In this document: positions 36,793 to 45,038 of the stretch, in pieces
Layout of the letters: every line of letters begins with the position of its first letter
Numbering within the stretch: the first letter of the stretch is position 1
Source of the DNA: Botrimarina hoheduenensis
GTDB taxonomy: Bacteria > Planctomycetota > Planctomycetia > Pirellulales > Lacipirellulaceae
Assembly (NCBI RefSeq): GCF_007859815.1
Contig: NZ_SJPH01000001.1
Span: forward strand, 613,987-677,986
Direction: 5' to 3'
Length of the DNA: 64,000 bases
Program-made: the position numbers and the translations under genes
The notes under the pieces: generated by a model
Seen by the model: only the letters and a program-made list of their open reading frames with translations
Database searches by the model: none
Told to the model about the DNA's origin: nothing

Positions 36793-38130
36793 TTAGCGCG
36801 GCGCGCGGGGCTCGGCGATCGCCTTGCGGCCCACCCGCACATCGATCGTCTTGTCAATCGGTTTGCCGTTCTCAAGGCGGCGGATCACAACTTTGGCAGT
36901 AGAACCGATGGGCGTGGCAGCGATCGTGCGGCTCAGCAGGGTCGGGTCCGTGGCTTGTTGGTCGTTCCACTTGAGGATCACGTCGCCGCTTTGCATGCCG
37001 GCGTAAGTCGCGGGCGAGTCGTCCGTGCAGGCAAAGACCCAGACCCCTTCACCCACCTCCAAGCCGTAACGCCTCCGCAAGGCTTCTTCGGGCAGCCGCG
37101 GCTCGATGCCGAGGAATCCGCGCTCGATGAATCGCCGCTCACGGAGCACCTCGTACTTTTCCTTGGCGAGATCGCTGGGGATCGCGAAGCTTACCCCCCG
37201 ATAGCTGTCGCCCATGATGGCGGTGTTCACGCCCACAACTTGGCCGGAGAGGTTCACGAGCGGTCCGCCGCTGTTGCCCGGGTTCACGGCGGCGTCGGTT
37301 TGGAGAAACTCTTGGTAGAGGCTGTCGGTGGCACCGCTCCCCGCGCGGCGCGACTTGGCGCTCACCACGCCAAAGGTCGCGCTGCTCTGCAGGCCGAAGG
37401 GGCTGCCAACCGCCCAGACCACGTCTCCCTGCTCAAGCTCTTCGCTCTTGCCCCAGCTGATCGCGGGTAGATCGACGCTGTCCACTTGCAGCAGGGCGAG
37501 GTCGGTCTCGGGATCGGCCCCGATGATCGCGGCGTCGGAGGTCTCGCCATTGGCGAACTGCACCGTTAGCTGCGTCGCGTTCTGTACCACGTGGAAGTTG
37601 GTGATCACGTATCCTGCCGAGTCAACAATGAATCCGCTCCCCTGGCCTTGTAAGCCGCGTCTGCCGGCCCGCGCGTTGCGAGGATAGACGCTGACCACGC
37701 TCGGGCCGACTTTCATGCAAACCAGTTGGGAGACCTGCTGAAACGACTCCATCGCCTGGACGGCGGGTGCCGCATCGACAAAGCGTTGGTCCGCGACATC
37801 GAACTTGGCGAGCAACTGGCCACGGGCAATTTGGTACGACAGGGTTTGCGACAAGAACGGGGCGATGGCGAGGCACGCCATTACGCACGCGATGATCGTC
37901 AGCCTGCGGATACGATTGGCGAAGGCATAAGGATCGGGGTCACGCAGCTGGAGATTGGGCTTGTCGAAAGTCCGGACCGCCGGGCCGCCTGTCGCCGGAT
38001 TGCCTGTCGCCGGATTGCCTGTCGCCGGATTGCCTATTGAGGGAGCCGCCCCCGTGGGGCTCGAGCTCGAGAGATCCAGGTCCCCTTCAGGGCTGCCGAT
38101 CTCGGACGATCCATCACTCTTGAGGGTCAT
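36793..38130 (-). CDS. HtrA/DegP-type membrane-anchored serine protease with PDZ domain
   Basis: The 445-residue protein has a cytoplasmic Pro/Ser-rich N-terminus with a short tandem repeat (GNPAT) and one membrane helix (about residues 76-97). The trypsin-like domain has catalytic His180 (VITNFHVV), Asp210 (DPETDLALLQV) and Ser287 (NPGNSGGPLV). One PDZ domain (about 335-435) follows. It is expected to degrade or refold damaged proteins on the outer side of the inner membrane. The ATG at 38130 is used; in-frame upstream codons read as non-coding. The gene is 52 bases upstream of dnaG, so it may be read into the dnaG-rpoD operon. Confidence 0.9.
   Translation of the reverse strand: MTLKSDGSSEIGSPEGDLDLSSSSPTGAAPSIGNPATGNPATGNPATGGPAVRTFDKPNLQLRDPDPYAFANRIRRLTIIACVMACLAIAPFLSQTLSYQIARGQLLAKFDVADQRFVDAAPAVQAMESFQQVSQLVCMKVGPSVVSVYPRNARAGRRGLQGQGSGFIVDSAGYVITNFHVVQNATQLTVQFANGETSDAAIIGADPETDLALLQVDSVDLPAISWGKSEELEQGDVVWAVGSPFGLQSSATFGVVSAKSRRAGSGATDSLYQEFLQTDAAVNPGNSGGPLVNLSGQVVGVNTAIMGDSYRGVSFAIPSDLAKEKYEVLRERRFIERGFLGIEPRLPEEALRRRYGLEVGEGVWVFACTDDSPATYAGMQSGDVILKWNDQQATDPTLLSRTIAATPIGSTAKVVIRRLENGKPIDKTIDVRVGRKAIAEPRAPR
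37987..38031. repeat. Three tandem 15-base repeats in the protease gene
   Basis: Three exact copies of GCCTGTCGCCGGATT lie head to tail and encode the repeated GNPAT residues before the membrane helix. A whole-codon unit can change copy number without shifting the frame. Confidence 0.9.
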
Positions 38131-38409
38131 CTGCTGGGTGCCTCTTGCCGATCGCTTGGCTAAAAACCGACAGGGCGGCGGCGTCCCGCACCCGAACCGG
38201 GGTGATCTCAGTATACCGATACGCTTGGTGACAGGGCACAAGTTCGCGCCGCAGATACCGGAGCAATTCTGATCCGGTTTATCCGCAAAGGCCGCAGAAC
38301 CGGAATCTAGCGTGCCGGCACCGCCTTGGGGGTGAGCTAGGTTTGTCTGCGCTAGGTCCGCCTAGCAGCCCCCTCCCGCACCGAATTGCCACTACCGCGA
38401 GCCGCTGCC

Positions 38410-39537
38410 GTGTCGATTTCTACACTGCCCGAGACCGAATTGGTCGCCGATTGCCCCGAAACCGTCGCGGAAGACAAGCGCCCGCGTTGCGAAAAATGCG
38501 ATGCGGTTTGCACCGCCGCGGCGTGCCAATCGTGCGGTTGGTACCCGGTGCTGAAGATCTTTGTGGAAATCGACAAAGAGTTCGAACGCCTCCAGGGCTC
38601 GGAGGAGAGCAGCGCGACGGACCCTGCATCGGGATCCGCGAAGAGCGAGCTTCACAAGCACCTGGAAGTCTGGCGAACGGTGATCCCCGCTTGGGGATGG
38701 GCGTTGATCGCCACAATCGGCGGCGTGCTCGTGGCAAGCGTCGTTGCCCGCTTGGTGCTCGATGCGGCCGCCCCCGCCTGGCGCACAACTTATTCCGTCG
38801 CGCAGCTCGGGCTGGGTTACTGCCTAGCGGTGATCGGCCATTTGACGGCGTTTTTGCTCTGCTCTTCCGAAGACGCCGACATGGGGGTCAAGGACCTGAT
38901 CGTCAAGCCGTTGCGCGCTTGGAAGAAGGTGCTGAGCGGATTACCTTACCGGATCAGCGTGGTGCACCTGACGGGCTGCGGATTGGCGGCAGTGCTCGGT
39001 GCGATGCTCATCATCGGCGGCATCCCCTACGAGCGGTTGCTCGATTGGGGATTCAAGGAACGCCCCAAGCAAAACCTCGTGGGCGCGATCGCCGACCAGG
39101 CCTCGAAGATGCGCGGCGAAGAGAAGTCGATGGAGGAGGCGGTCAACGACTTTGCCTCGCAAGGTGCCGGCGACGTACTCGACACCGACCAGGCCGCGGA
39201 CGAAAAGCCCCGCACACAGTTTGATTGCCTCATTATTGGCTACCGGCTGACCAAGTCCGGCCGGATCGATTCCGTTTTACTCGCGAGCGAGTCGAACGGC
39301 AGGCTGCGCTACGTAGGCGACGTGCGGCCCAAGCTCGAAACCGATCAGATCGACGAGATCCTCGCGCGTTTCAAGGGGGCCGAAACAACCCGACCGTTCG
39401 TGCGGACGAGCGCAAGCGCTCAGTGGCTGAAGCCCCGCTTTATGTGCCGAGCATCGTTCACTGACTGGCCCGAATCCCGGCGTCCGAAGGATCTGCGTTG
39501 GGAAGAGCTGCTCGAAGAAATAAAAATGCCGTGGTGA
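38410..39537 (+). CDS. Membrane protein with N-terminal zinc ribbon and DNA-ligase-OB-like C-terminal domain
   Basis: The 375-residue protein has three parts. A small zinc ribbon uses Cys27, Cys30, Cys39 and Cys42 (CEKC, CQSCGWYP). Three membrane helices lie at about 88-115, 130-151 and 185-207. A soluble domain (about 270-375) reads like the C-terminal OB domain of ATP-dependent DNA ligases: FDCLIIGY, then VLLASESNGRLRYVGDV, then WLKPRFMCRASFTDW, close in order and spacing to the ligase pattern GGY...LLLG...LxYxGxV...WVxPxLVAEVxFxEWT. The nucleotidyltransferase domain is absent. Function unknown. Start: GTG at 38410, with TTG at 38386 as alternative. A small hairpin (GCTAGG-TCCG-CCTAGC, 38351-38366) lies upstream. 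The match is by eye only. Confidence 0.6.
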   Translation: MSISTLPETELVADCPETVAEDKRPRCEKCDAVCTAAACQSCGWYPVLKIFVEIDKEFERLQGSEESSATDPASGSAKSELHKHLEVWRTVIPAWGWALIATIGGVLVASVVARLVLDAAAPAWRTTYSVAQLGLGYCLAVIGHLTAFLLCSSEDADMGVKDLIVKPLRAWKKVLSGLPYRISVVHLTGCGLAAVLGAMLIIGGIPYERLLDWGFKERPKQNLVGAIADQASKMRGEEKSMEEAVNDFASQGAGDVLDTDQAADEKPRTQFDCLIIGYRLTKSGRIDSVLLASESNGRLRYVGDVRPKLETDQIDEILARFKGAETTRPFVRTSASAQWLKPRFMCRASFTDWPESRRPKDLRWEELLEEIKMPW

Positions 39538-39568
39538 CCCGTCGGGCTCGGCGCGCTAGGCTAACCGC

Positions 39569-40273
39569 ATGGCCAGCCGAGCCCGCAGACCGCAGGAATC
39601 ACGCTACTTTCCCGACCCGCGCGAGGCGGGCGAGGACGGATTTGTTGGCGTCGGGGGCGAGCTCGATCCCGACTGGCTGCTCGACGCCTACGCGCACGGC
39701 ATCTTTCCTTGGCCCTCGTCCGATGAAGAACCCCTGCTGTGGTGGTCGCTCGATCCGCGGGCGATCTTGCCGTTAGACGGGCTCTACATCTCACGGAGAC
39801 TCGGGCGATCGCTTCGTAGCGGCCGGTATCGGGTTACGGCGAACCAAGACTTTGCGGGCGTCATGCGGGGCTGTGCCGAGGGGCCGGGCCGGGCCGGAGG
39901 CACCTGGATCACTCCCGCGATGCGGGCCGCGTATCAGGAGCTGCACCGTCTGGGCAGCGCACACAGCGTCGAAACATGGGACGACGATCGGCTGGTCGGT
40001 GGGATCTATGGCGTGGCGATCGGAGGTCTGTTTGCGGGCGAGTCGATGTTCCATCGATCGAACGACGCCTCGAAGGTCGCGCTCGCAACGCTGGTTGCGC
40101 ACCTTGGACAGCGGGGCTATCGGCTGCTCGATGTTCAGCAATCGACACCGCACACCGCGCGGATGGGGGCGGTCGAAATTCGCCGATCCGAGTACCTCGA
40201 CCGCCTGGCCGAGGCGGTCCAGCTCCCCGTTAGCTTCGGCACGCTCGAAATCACGCCTGAGCACTGGCGCTAG
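39569..40273 (+). CDS. aat: Leucyl/phenylalanyl-tRNA-protein transferase
   Basis: The 234-residue protein has the conserved opening FVGVGGELDPDWLLDAYAHGIFPWP and WWSLDPRAILPL, then GGTWITPAMRAAYQELHRLG and GGIYGVAIGGLFAGESMFHR, all hallmarks of Aat. The enzyme adds Leu or Phe to proteins with N-terminal Lys or Arg and feeds the N-end rule pathway. Length matches the family. It starts 31 bases after the preceding membrane-protein gene and converges with the HIT gene 27 bases away. Confidence 0.95.
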   Translation: MASRARRPQESRYFPDPREAGEDGFVGVGGELDPDWLLDAYAHGIFPWPSSDEEPLLWWSLDPRAILPLDGLYISRRLGRSLRSGRYRVTANQDFAGVMRGCAEGPGRAGGTWITPAMRAAYQELHRLGSAHSVETWDDDRLVGGIYGVAIGGLFAGESMFHRSNDASKVALATLVAHLGQRGYRLLDVQQSTPHTARMGAVEIRRSEYLDRLAEAVQLPVSFGTLEITPEHWR

Positions 40274-40300
40274 TGGCCGCCAGCCGCTGCGAGGCTTAAT

Positions 40301-40645
40301 TCACCCCGGGGGCCACTTCAGCGGCTTGCCGCCGAGCAGATGAAAGTGCAGGTGGTCGACGGTCTGCCCGCCTTCTTCGCCGCAGTTGACGACGACCCGA
40401 TAACCGTTGCCCAGCCCCAGCTGGCGGGCCAGATCGCGCACCACCACGAACAGCTCGCCGACGAGCTTGGCATCGGCATCGTCGAGGGTTTCGAGCGACT
40501 CGATCGGCTTCTTCGGAATCACGAGCACGTGGGTCGGTGCTTGGGGGGCGATGTCGCGAAACGCCAGGAATCGGTCGTCTTCGTAGACGATGTCGGCCGG
40601 AATTTCACGCGCGGCGATCTTGGTGAACAGCGTCTGACGATCCAC
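40301..40645 (-). CDS. HIT-family nucleotide-binding protein
   Basis: The 114-residue protein is a single HIT domain. It opens with TLFTKIAAREIPADIVYEDD, which is typical of the HinT branch, and ends with the catalytic histidine triad DHLHFHLLGG. HinT proteins hydrolyse purine nucleoside phosphoramidates. A GTG at 40645, preceded by GGGGG, fits the family length; codons further upstream read as non-coding and fall in the terminator at 40685. Confidence 0.9.
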   Translation of the reverse strand: MDRQTLFTKIAAREIPADIVYEDDRFLAFRDIAPQAPTHVLVIPKKPIESLETLDDADAKLVGELFVVVRDLARQLGLGNGYRVVVNCGEEGGQTVDHLHFHLLGGKPLKWPPG

Positions 40646-40684
40646 AGCAGCCCCCTGATTTCGTACGAAAAATAAGGCACGTGG

Positions 40685-40724
40685 CCAAAAAAAACGCCGT
40701 GGCCGACTCCCGGCAACGGCGTTC
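40685..40724 (-). terminator. Terminator downstream of the secreted-protein gene at 40790
   Basis: On the minus strand AACGCCGTTGCCG and CGGCCACGGCGTT pair with one mismatch around a GGAGT loop, followed by a run of eight T. It lies between the stop at 40790 and the HIT gene, so the two are separate transcripts. Confidence 0.85.
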
Positions 40725-40789
40725 TTTAAGCTAGTGCAAGCGGCTGAAGCTCCACCAGTACCCCCCCAAGCCACAGCCCGGGAGCTTGC

Positions 40790-41245
40790 TCAGTGGTAGG
40801 CTTCGGCCGTGTCCGTATCGGTCACAAACGGGTTGATGATCATGAGGGGCTTGGGTGCCGGCTTAGCGATTTTGGTCGAGATGGTCTGATCCCGGGCAAC
40901 CGGTGCCGATTGTTTTACGTTTGCGGAGTCGGTGCTACGCGCGGCGCTAGGCACGAAAGGATTGACGATCTCGACCGGCTGCGGCACGGCGTAATCGGGC
41001 GTCCGCACGTCGGGCCCGTAAGCGAACGGGCTATAACCGTAGGTCCGCGGTACCGGGTGGCTGTAATACACGGGCGGATGAGCCGCGAAGTAGGGCACGC
41101 GGCGATCCGTGGGATAATCGAGCGAGCGATACAGCCCACCGATGCCCCAGTAATCGCAGCCGCCGGGGAAAGCGCTCGCGGGAGCGGTCACGGCCAGCGT
41201 CATCGCTGCGGCGAGGCCGACCTTTGCCATGTTGATCGTCTTCAT
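40790..41245 (-). CDS. Small secreted protein rich in Tyr and Pro
   Basis: The 151-residue protein begins with a clear signal peptide (VGLAAAMTLAVTAPASA, cleavage after about residue 25). The mature part has a run of aromatic and Pro residues (YFAAHPPVYYSHPVPRTYGYSPFAYG). Two similar short motifs, IVNPFV and IINPFV, flank a linker of about 40 residues. I know no function. Such proteins are common in planctomycete genomes as conserved unknowns, and an envelope role is plausible. It has its own terminator at 40685. Confidence 0.75.
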   Translation of the reverse strand: MKTINMAKVGLAAAMTLAVTAPASAFPGGCDYWGIGGLYRSLDYPTDRRVPYFAAHPPVYYSHPVPRTYGYSPFAYGPDVRTPDYAVPQPVEIVNPFVPSAARSTDSANVKQSAPVARDQTISTKIAKPAPKPLMIINPFVTDTDTAEAYH

Positions 41246-41370
41246 CGTTGCGGTTCTCGTAGGCGTAGCGGGGAAGCCTCGGGGGCGCGGTTTTCTCCGC
41301 GCGAGCTCTGGCGCTGTGGATCACACTATCTTTTCCACGCTAATCCGACCCGACCCGAACACAAGCAGAT

Positions 41371-42561
41371 TTGCCCGGCCCGCCCGCAGCACCGCTTCAG
41401 TCCACGGAAAACTTGTTGAGCCAACAGGTTAGAGAAAAACTGGCAGGGTTCGCCGGCACGCTCGGATTCAGCCGAATGGGCGTGGCTCCGGCGGTTGCGC
41501 CTCCCGGTTTGGGCGCTTTTGACGATTGGCTGGCCGCGGGCTACGCCGGTCAGATGGACTACCTCGCCAAACGTCGCGCGGCCTATTCGCACCCGGACCG
41601 TCTCCTAGACGGCGCCCGCAGCCTCCTGGTGCTGACGCTCGACTACCTAACCGACGAGCCCCAAAACGGCGGCGAGGCACCCGGACGGATTTCTCGCTAC
41701 GCCTGGGGCGAAGCGGACTACCACGACCTGCTCAGGCCGCGGCTGCATGCCTTGGCCGACCGGCTGAAAGAGCTGTGCCCCGGCGCGACAACTCGCTGTG
41801 TGGTCGATACGGCACCGCTGATGGAGCGCGACTTTGCTCAGTTGGGCGGGCTCGGTTGGATCGGCAAGAACACGCTGCTGTTGTCACGCGCTGCCGGCAG
41901 TTATTTCTTTCTGGCGGCGATTGTTACGTCGGCCGAGCTGCCGACGGATGCCCCGTTGCAGGTCGATCATTGCGGTACGTGCACCGCGTGCCTGGACGCC
42001 TGCCCCACGCAGGCATTCGTCGGGCCACGGGTGCTCGACGCTACGCGCTGCATCAGCTACCTGACGATCGAGGCTCCGGACTTGGCCCCCCGATCGTTGC
42101 GGGCCGGGATCGGCGATTGGCTGTTCGGCTGCGACGTGTGCCAGGAGGTTTGCCCCTGGAACCGACGCGCACAACCCAGCAAAGAGTCGGGCTTCACGCC
42201 GCGTGAGGGAGCCAATCCGACCGACTTGGTGGCTCTGTTCGCACTGGATGAAGCCGCTTTTCGCCAGCGTTATCGGCAAACACCGCTGTGGCGCGCAAAG
42301 CGCCGCGGGCTGCTCCGCAACGCGGCGATTGTGCTGGGTAACACCCTCCCCGACGCGGGCTTCGCCGCCCTGCAACGCGGCGTTGCCGATCACGAGCCGC
42401 TCGTTCGGGCCGCCTGCGCTTGGGCTTTGGGCAGATACGCGGCTGGGGCGGCGGCATTCGCCAAACCCGCGCGAGCCGTTCTAATAGAGCGGGCGGCAGA
42501 CGAATCCGATCCGCTGGTACACGACGAAATCGTTGTCGCCCTTGAATTCCCCGCCGCTTAG
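41371..42561 (+). CDS. queG: Epoxyqueuosine reductase
   Basis: The protein has the QueG layout. The N-terminal cobalamin-binding part has GFSRMGVAPA, YLAKRRAAYSHPDRLL, and DTAPLMERDFAQLGGLGWIGKNT. Two 4Fe-4S clusters follow, CGTCTACLDACP and FGCDVCQEVCPWN, and then a HEAT-like C-terminal region (ALGRYAAGAAAF). QueG carries out the last step of queuosine synthesis on tRNA. The start is uncertain: a TTG at 41371 gives 396 residues, and TTG codons at 41413 and 41416 give a length closer to the conserved part. A dus gene follows. Confidence 0.93.
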   Translation: MPGPPAAPLQSTENLLSQQVREKLAGFAGTLGFSRMGVAPAVAPPGLGAFDDWLAAGYAGQMDYLAKRRAAYSHPDRLLDGARSLLVLTLDYLTDEPQNGGEAPGRISRYAWGEADYHDLLRPRLHALADRLKELCPGATTRCVVDTAPLMERDFAQLGGLGWIGKNTLLLSRAAGSYFFLAAIVTSAELPTDAPLQVDHCGTCTACLDACPTQAFVGPRVLDATRCISYLTIEAPDLAPRSLRAGIGDWLFGCDVCQEVCPWNRRAQPSKESGFTPREGANPTDLVALFALDEAAFRQRYRQTPLWRAKRRGLLRNAAIVLGNTLPDAGFAALQRGVADHEPLVRAACAWALGRYAAGAAAFAKPARAVLIERAADESDPLVHDEIVVALEFPAA

Positions 42562-42593
42562 CCTGCGCCGCCCGCTTTCTGCCGAAACGAAAC

Positions 42594-43703
42594 GTGAACC
42601 AAGCTTCCAGCAGCACGCTGTCGATCGGATCCGCTCGAGCCGCTGCGCGCGAGTTGTGGATCGGGCCGTTGCGGATCGGTGCGCCCTTTGTCCAGGCGGC
42701 TTTGTCGGGCTACAGCGACTCACCGATGCGGACTCTCGCCCGCCGGTTCGGGGCGTCGTACACGCTGTGCGAGGTCATGCTCGACCAGTTCTTGGTGGCC
42801 TACAAACCGCGCCAACGCACGCGTCATCTCCTGCACATCGGTCCCGAAGAGGCTCCGGTCGGCGGGCAGCTGATGGGCGCTGAGCCCGAGCAGTTTGGCC
42901 CGGCAGCGCAAGTGCTTTCGGACGCGGGATTCGACGTCATCGACATCAACTTTGGTTGTCCCGTGAAGAAGGTGCTCGGCCGCTGCCGGGGCGGGTATCA
43001 CCTGAGCCAACCCGATGTGGCGATCGAGATCGTCCAGCGCGTCCGCGATGCCGTGCCGGCCGAAAAGCCCGTGACGGTGAAGATGCGCCGCGGGATCGAT
43101 GACACTCCCGCCAGTCGCGATAACTTTTACCGCATCTTTGACCACGCGTTTGAGATCGGCGTGGCGGCCGTCACGGTGCACGGCCGTACCGTCCACCAGC
43201 GGTATGATGGCCCTTCGCGGTGGGACTTTTTACGCGAGCTGAAAGCCCATGCGGGCGATCGTGTCGTGCTGGGCAGCGGCGACCTGTTCAGCGCACAAGC
43301 ATGCCTTGATATGATGGACTACACCGGGGTCGATGGCGTGACGATCGCGCGCGGGGCGATCGGCAATCCGTGGATCTTTGAGCAAGCCAACGCGCTCGCG
43401 GCAGGGCGGCCGTTGCCACTGCCCCCCTCGCTACACGAGCAGCGCACGGTGATCGCCGAGCATTATCGGCTGGCGGAGCTTCTTTATGGTGAGCACCGCT
43501 GCCTGCCCGATATGAGAAAATTTGCGATCAAGTACTCGAAGCTCCACCCCGAGCAGCAGCAGGTGCGGGCCGACTTTTGCGCGGTGAAAGCCCCGGGGGC
43601 TTGGCGACAGGTGCTCGAGCGCTGGTACGCCGACGATCTGCCGGGCGTACTCCCGCCGATCGATGAGCCCAACCCGCTTTCCACCGAGGCCGCGGTGGGC
43701 TGA
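42594..43703 (+). CDS. tRNA-dihydrouridine synthase (DusB-like)
   Basis: The 369-residue protein is a flavin TIM-barrel enzyme. It has SGYSDSPMRTLARRFG at the start and the catalytic-cysteine block DVIDINFGCPVKKV. VKMRRGID and TVHGRTVHQRYDG follow, as do the phosphate-binding GSGDLFSAQ and GVDGVTIARGAIGNPWIF. These make it a Dus enzyme, which reduces uridines in tRNA D-loops; the DusB branch is the best guess. Start is the GTG at 42594. It follows queG by 32 bases, so two tRNA-modification genes are probably co-transcribed. Its stop TGA directly abuts the stop of the opposite gene (TGATCA at 43701-43706). Confidence 0.92.
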   Translation: MNQASSSTLSIGSARAAARELWIGPLRIGAPFVQAALSGYSDSPMRTLARRFGASYTLCEVMLDQFLVAYKPRQRTRHLLHIGPEEAPVGGQLMGAEPEQFGPAAQVLSDAGFDVIDINFGCPVKKVLGRCRGGYHLSQPDVAIEIVQRVRDAVPAEKPVTVKMRRGIDDTPASRDNFYRIFDHAFEIGVAAVTVHGRTVHQRYDGPSRWDFLRELKAHAGDRVVLGSGDLFSAQACLDMMDYTGVDGVTIARGAIGNPWIFEQANALAAGRPLPLPPSLHEQRTVIAEHYRLAELLYGEHRCLPDMRKFAIKYSKLHPEQQQVRADFCAVKAPGAWRQVLERWYADDLPGVLPPIDEPNPLSTEAAVG

Positions 43704-44960
43704 TCACGGCCAAACTGCCGTGCGTCCGCACGCGGCGGGACGGATCGCCTCTTCTCCCGTTAAAGTCGTCGAGGCCCGTCCTCCCGTGAGTCGGTTCGCC
43801 GGCCCTTCGGCAACCACCCGCAGGCGTTCGCTCAGGGCAAAGCGTTGGCCGATGGCGATCGCCAGCGCTGCGTCGTGCCGATTTTGAGGGGGCAGGGGGG
43901 CCTCGGTATCGCTCAGCACCCAGTCGGACAGTCGCAACCGCTGCCAAGGCTCGTCGTTGTTATCGACGTACTGCCGCAACGTCTGCGGCAAGCGCTCAAC
44001 GGCGTCGCGTTGCACGAATACCGTCGCCCGTTCGCCGCGCGGAGCGTAGAACGCGGCGTTGAGCCATGCGTCTCCGTATCCCGCGGCGTAGGCCAACGGG
44101 GTGATGAGCACCAATCCGCACAAAGCGGTTGCCACCCCGTCTGGTGTAAAACGCCTGGTGGTAGTCGAGAGACTAGCAGAGTGATTAGCGGGTCGGTCGA
44201 TCGTCAAAAACGCGACCGCTGTCTGGGTGGCAAAGCCTACGTTCCAGATCAGCACGCCCCAGCCGTGGTCGAGGGCCCAGGGACCCAGCAAGCCGATCGT
44301 CAGCGCGTGTTGGAGCACGGTAAACGCTATGCCGTAAGGCCGCAGTCGGGGCCAGCGGATCGCTGCGCCCAGCGCTCCCGCGATGGCGAGTTCTGCCACC
44401 GGCAGCGCTAGCGCGGCGGCCCGCCGCGCGGTAACGCTCAGCGATTCAATGGGGATCCCGACGGGATCGCCCAGCGCGATGAGCATCTGTTGGCCGAGGG
44501 TGTCGGCAAACACGACATCAAGCTTGGCGATGGCCGAGTAGCCATAGATTCCAACCGCCAGCCAGCGCGTCAGTTGCAGGGCGGTACTTGGCGTTGCGAG
44601 CCAGAGGAACGTGCCGACAACCAGCGCGTGATAGGCCCACGCCTGCCAGCGGAGTTCATCCACCGCGGCGAAGAGGCAAAGCCCCGTGAGCACGGCGGCG
44701 ATCTTCCCACGGCTGCGTCGGCTGGAGAGCAGCGACCCGATCCCCCCCCAGGCGATCAGCAACAGCCCGGCAAAACTGGCCGCTGCGGTGGCTCCCACCA
44801 GCGCGACATGCGGGACCACCGTGGGCACTTCACGACCGGGGACCCACAGGGGATAAGTCACCGCGATCAGCGCGGCCAGCGTTGCTGCCCATGCCAAAAC
44901 GAGCTGCCGCGGCGGTGGGTCGAGGTCCGTAGCAGATGAGATGACCGAGCCGAGCGTCAA
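43704..44960 (-). CDS. Integral membrane protein of unknown function
   Basis: The 418-residue protein has about ten membrane helices in its first 330 residues and a soluble C-terminal tail. A segment with LTRWLAVGIYGYSAIAKLD recalls the helix found in DoxX/MauE and HTTM-type membrane proteins, but the match is too weak to assign. The tail (PRGERATVFVQRDAVERLP) may face the periplasm. The start is uncertain; a TTG at 44960 gives this length. It is convergent with the dus gene, with abutting stop codons. Confidence 0.6.
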   Translation of the reverse strand: MTLGSVISSATDLDPPPRQLVLAWAATLAALIAVTYPLWVPGREVPTVVPHVALVGATAAASFAGLLLIAWGGIGSLLSSRRSRGKIAAVLTGLCLFAAVDELRWQAWAYHALVVGTFLWLATPSTALQLTRWLAVGIYGYSAIAKLDVVFADTLGQQMLIALGDPVGIPIESLSVTARRAAALALPVAELAIAGALGAAIRWPRLRPYGIAFTVLQHALTIGLLGPWALDHGWGVLIWNVGFATQTAVAFLTIDRPANHSASLSTTTRRFTPDGVATALCGLVLITPLAYAAGYGDAWLNAAFYAPRGERATVFVQRDAVERLPQTLRQYVDNNDEPWQRLRLSDWVLSDTEAPLPPQNRHDAALAIAIGQRFALSERLRVVAEGPANRLTGGRASTTLTGEEAIRPAACGRTAVWP

Positions 44961-45038
44961 AGGGAAAGCTCACAGCCGGGGAGACGATCAAGGGAATTGC
45001 GAGCTAAATCGCGCACCGTAAACACTTGCCGCGCGCTC

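Noticed and set aside
38343-39224. Plus-strand frame of 293 codons overlapping the zinc-ribbon membrane protein in another frame
   Set aside because: The frame at 38410 shows zinc-ribbon cysteines, membrane helices and a structured domain. This one is Arg/Gly-rich noise.
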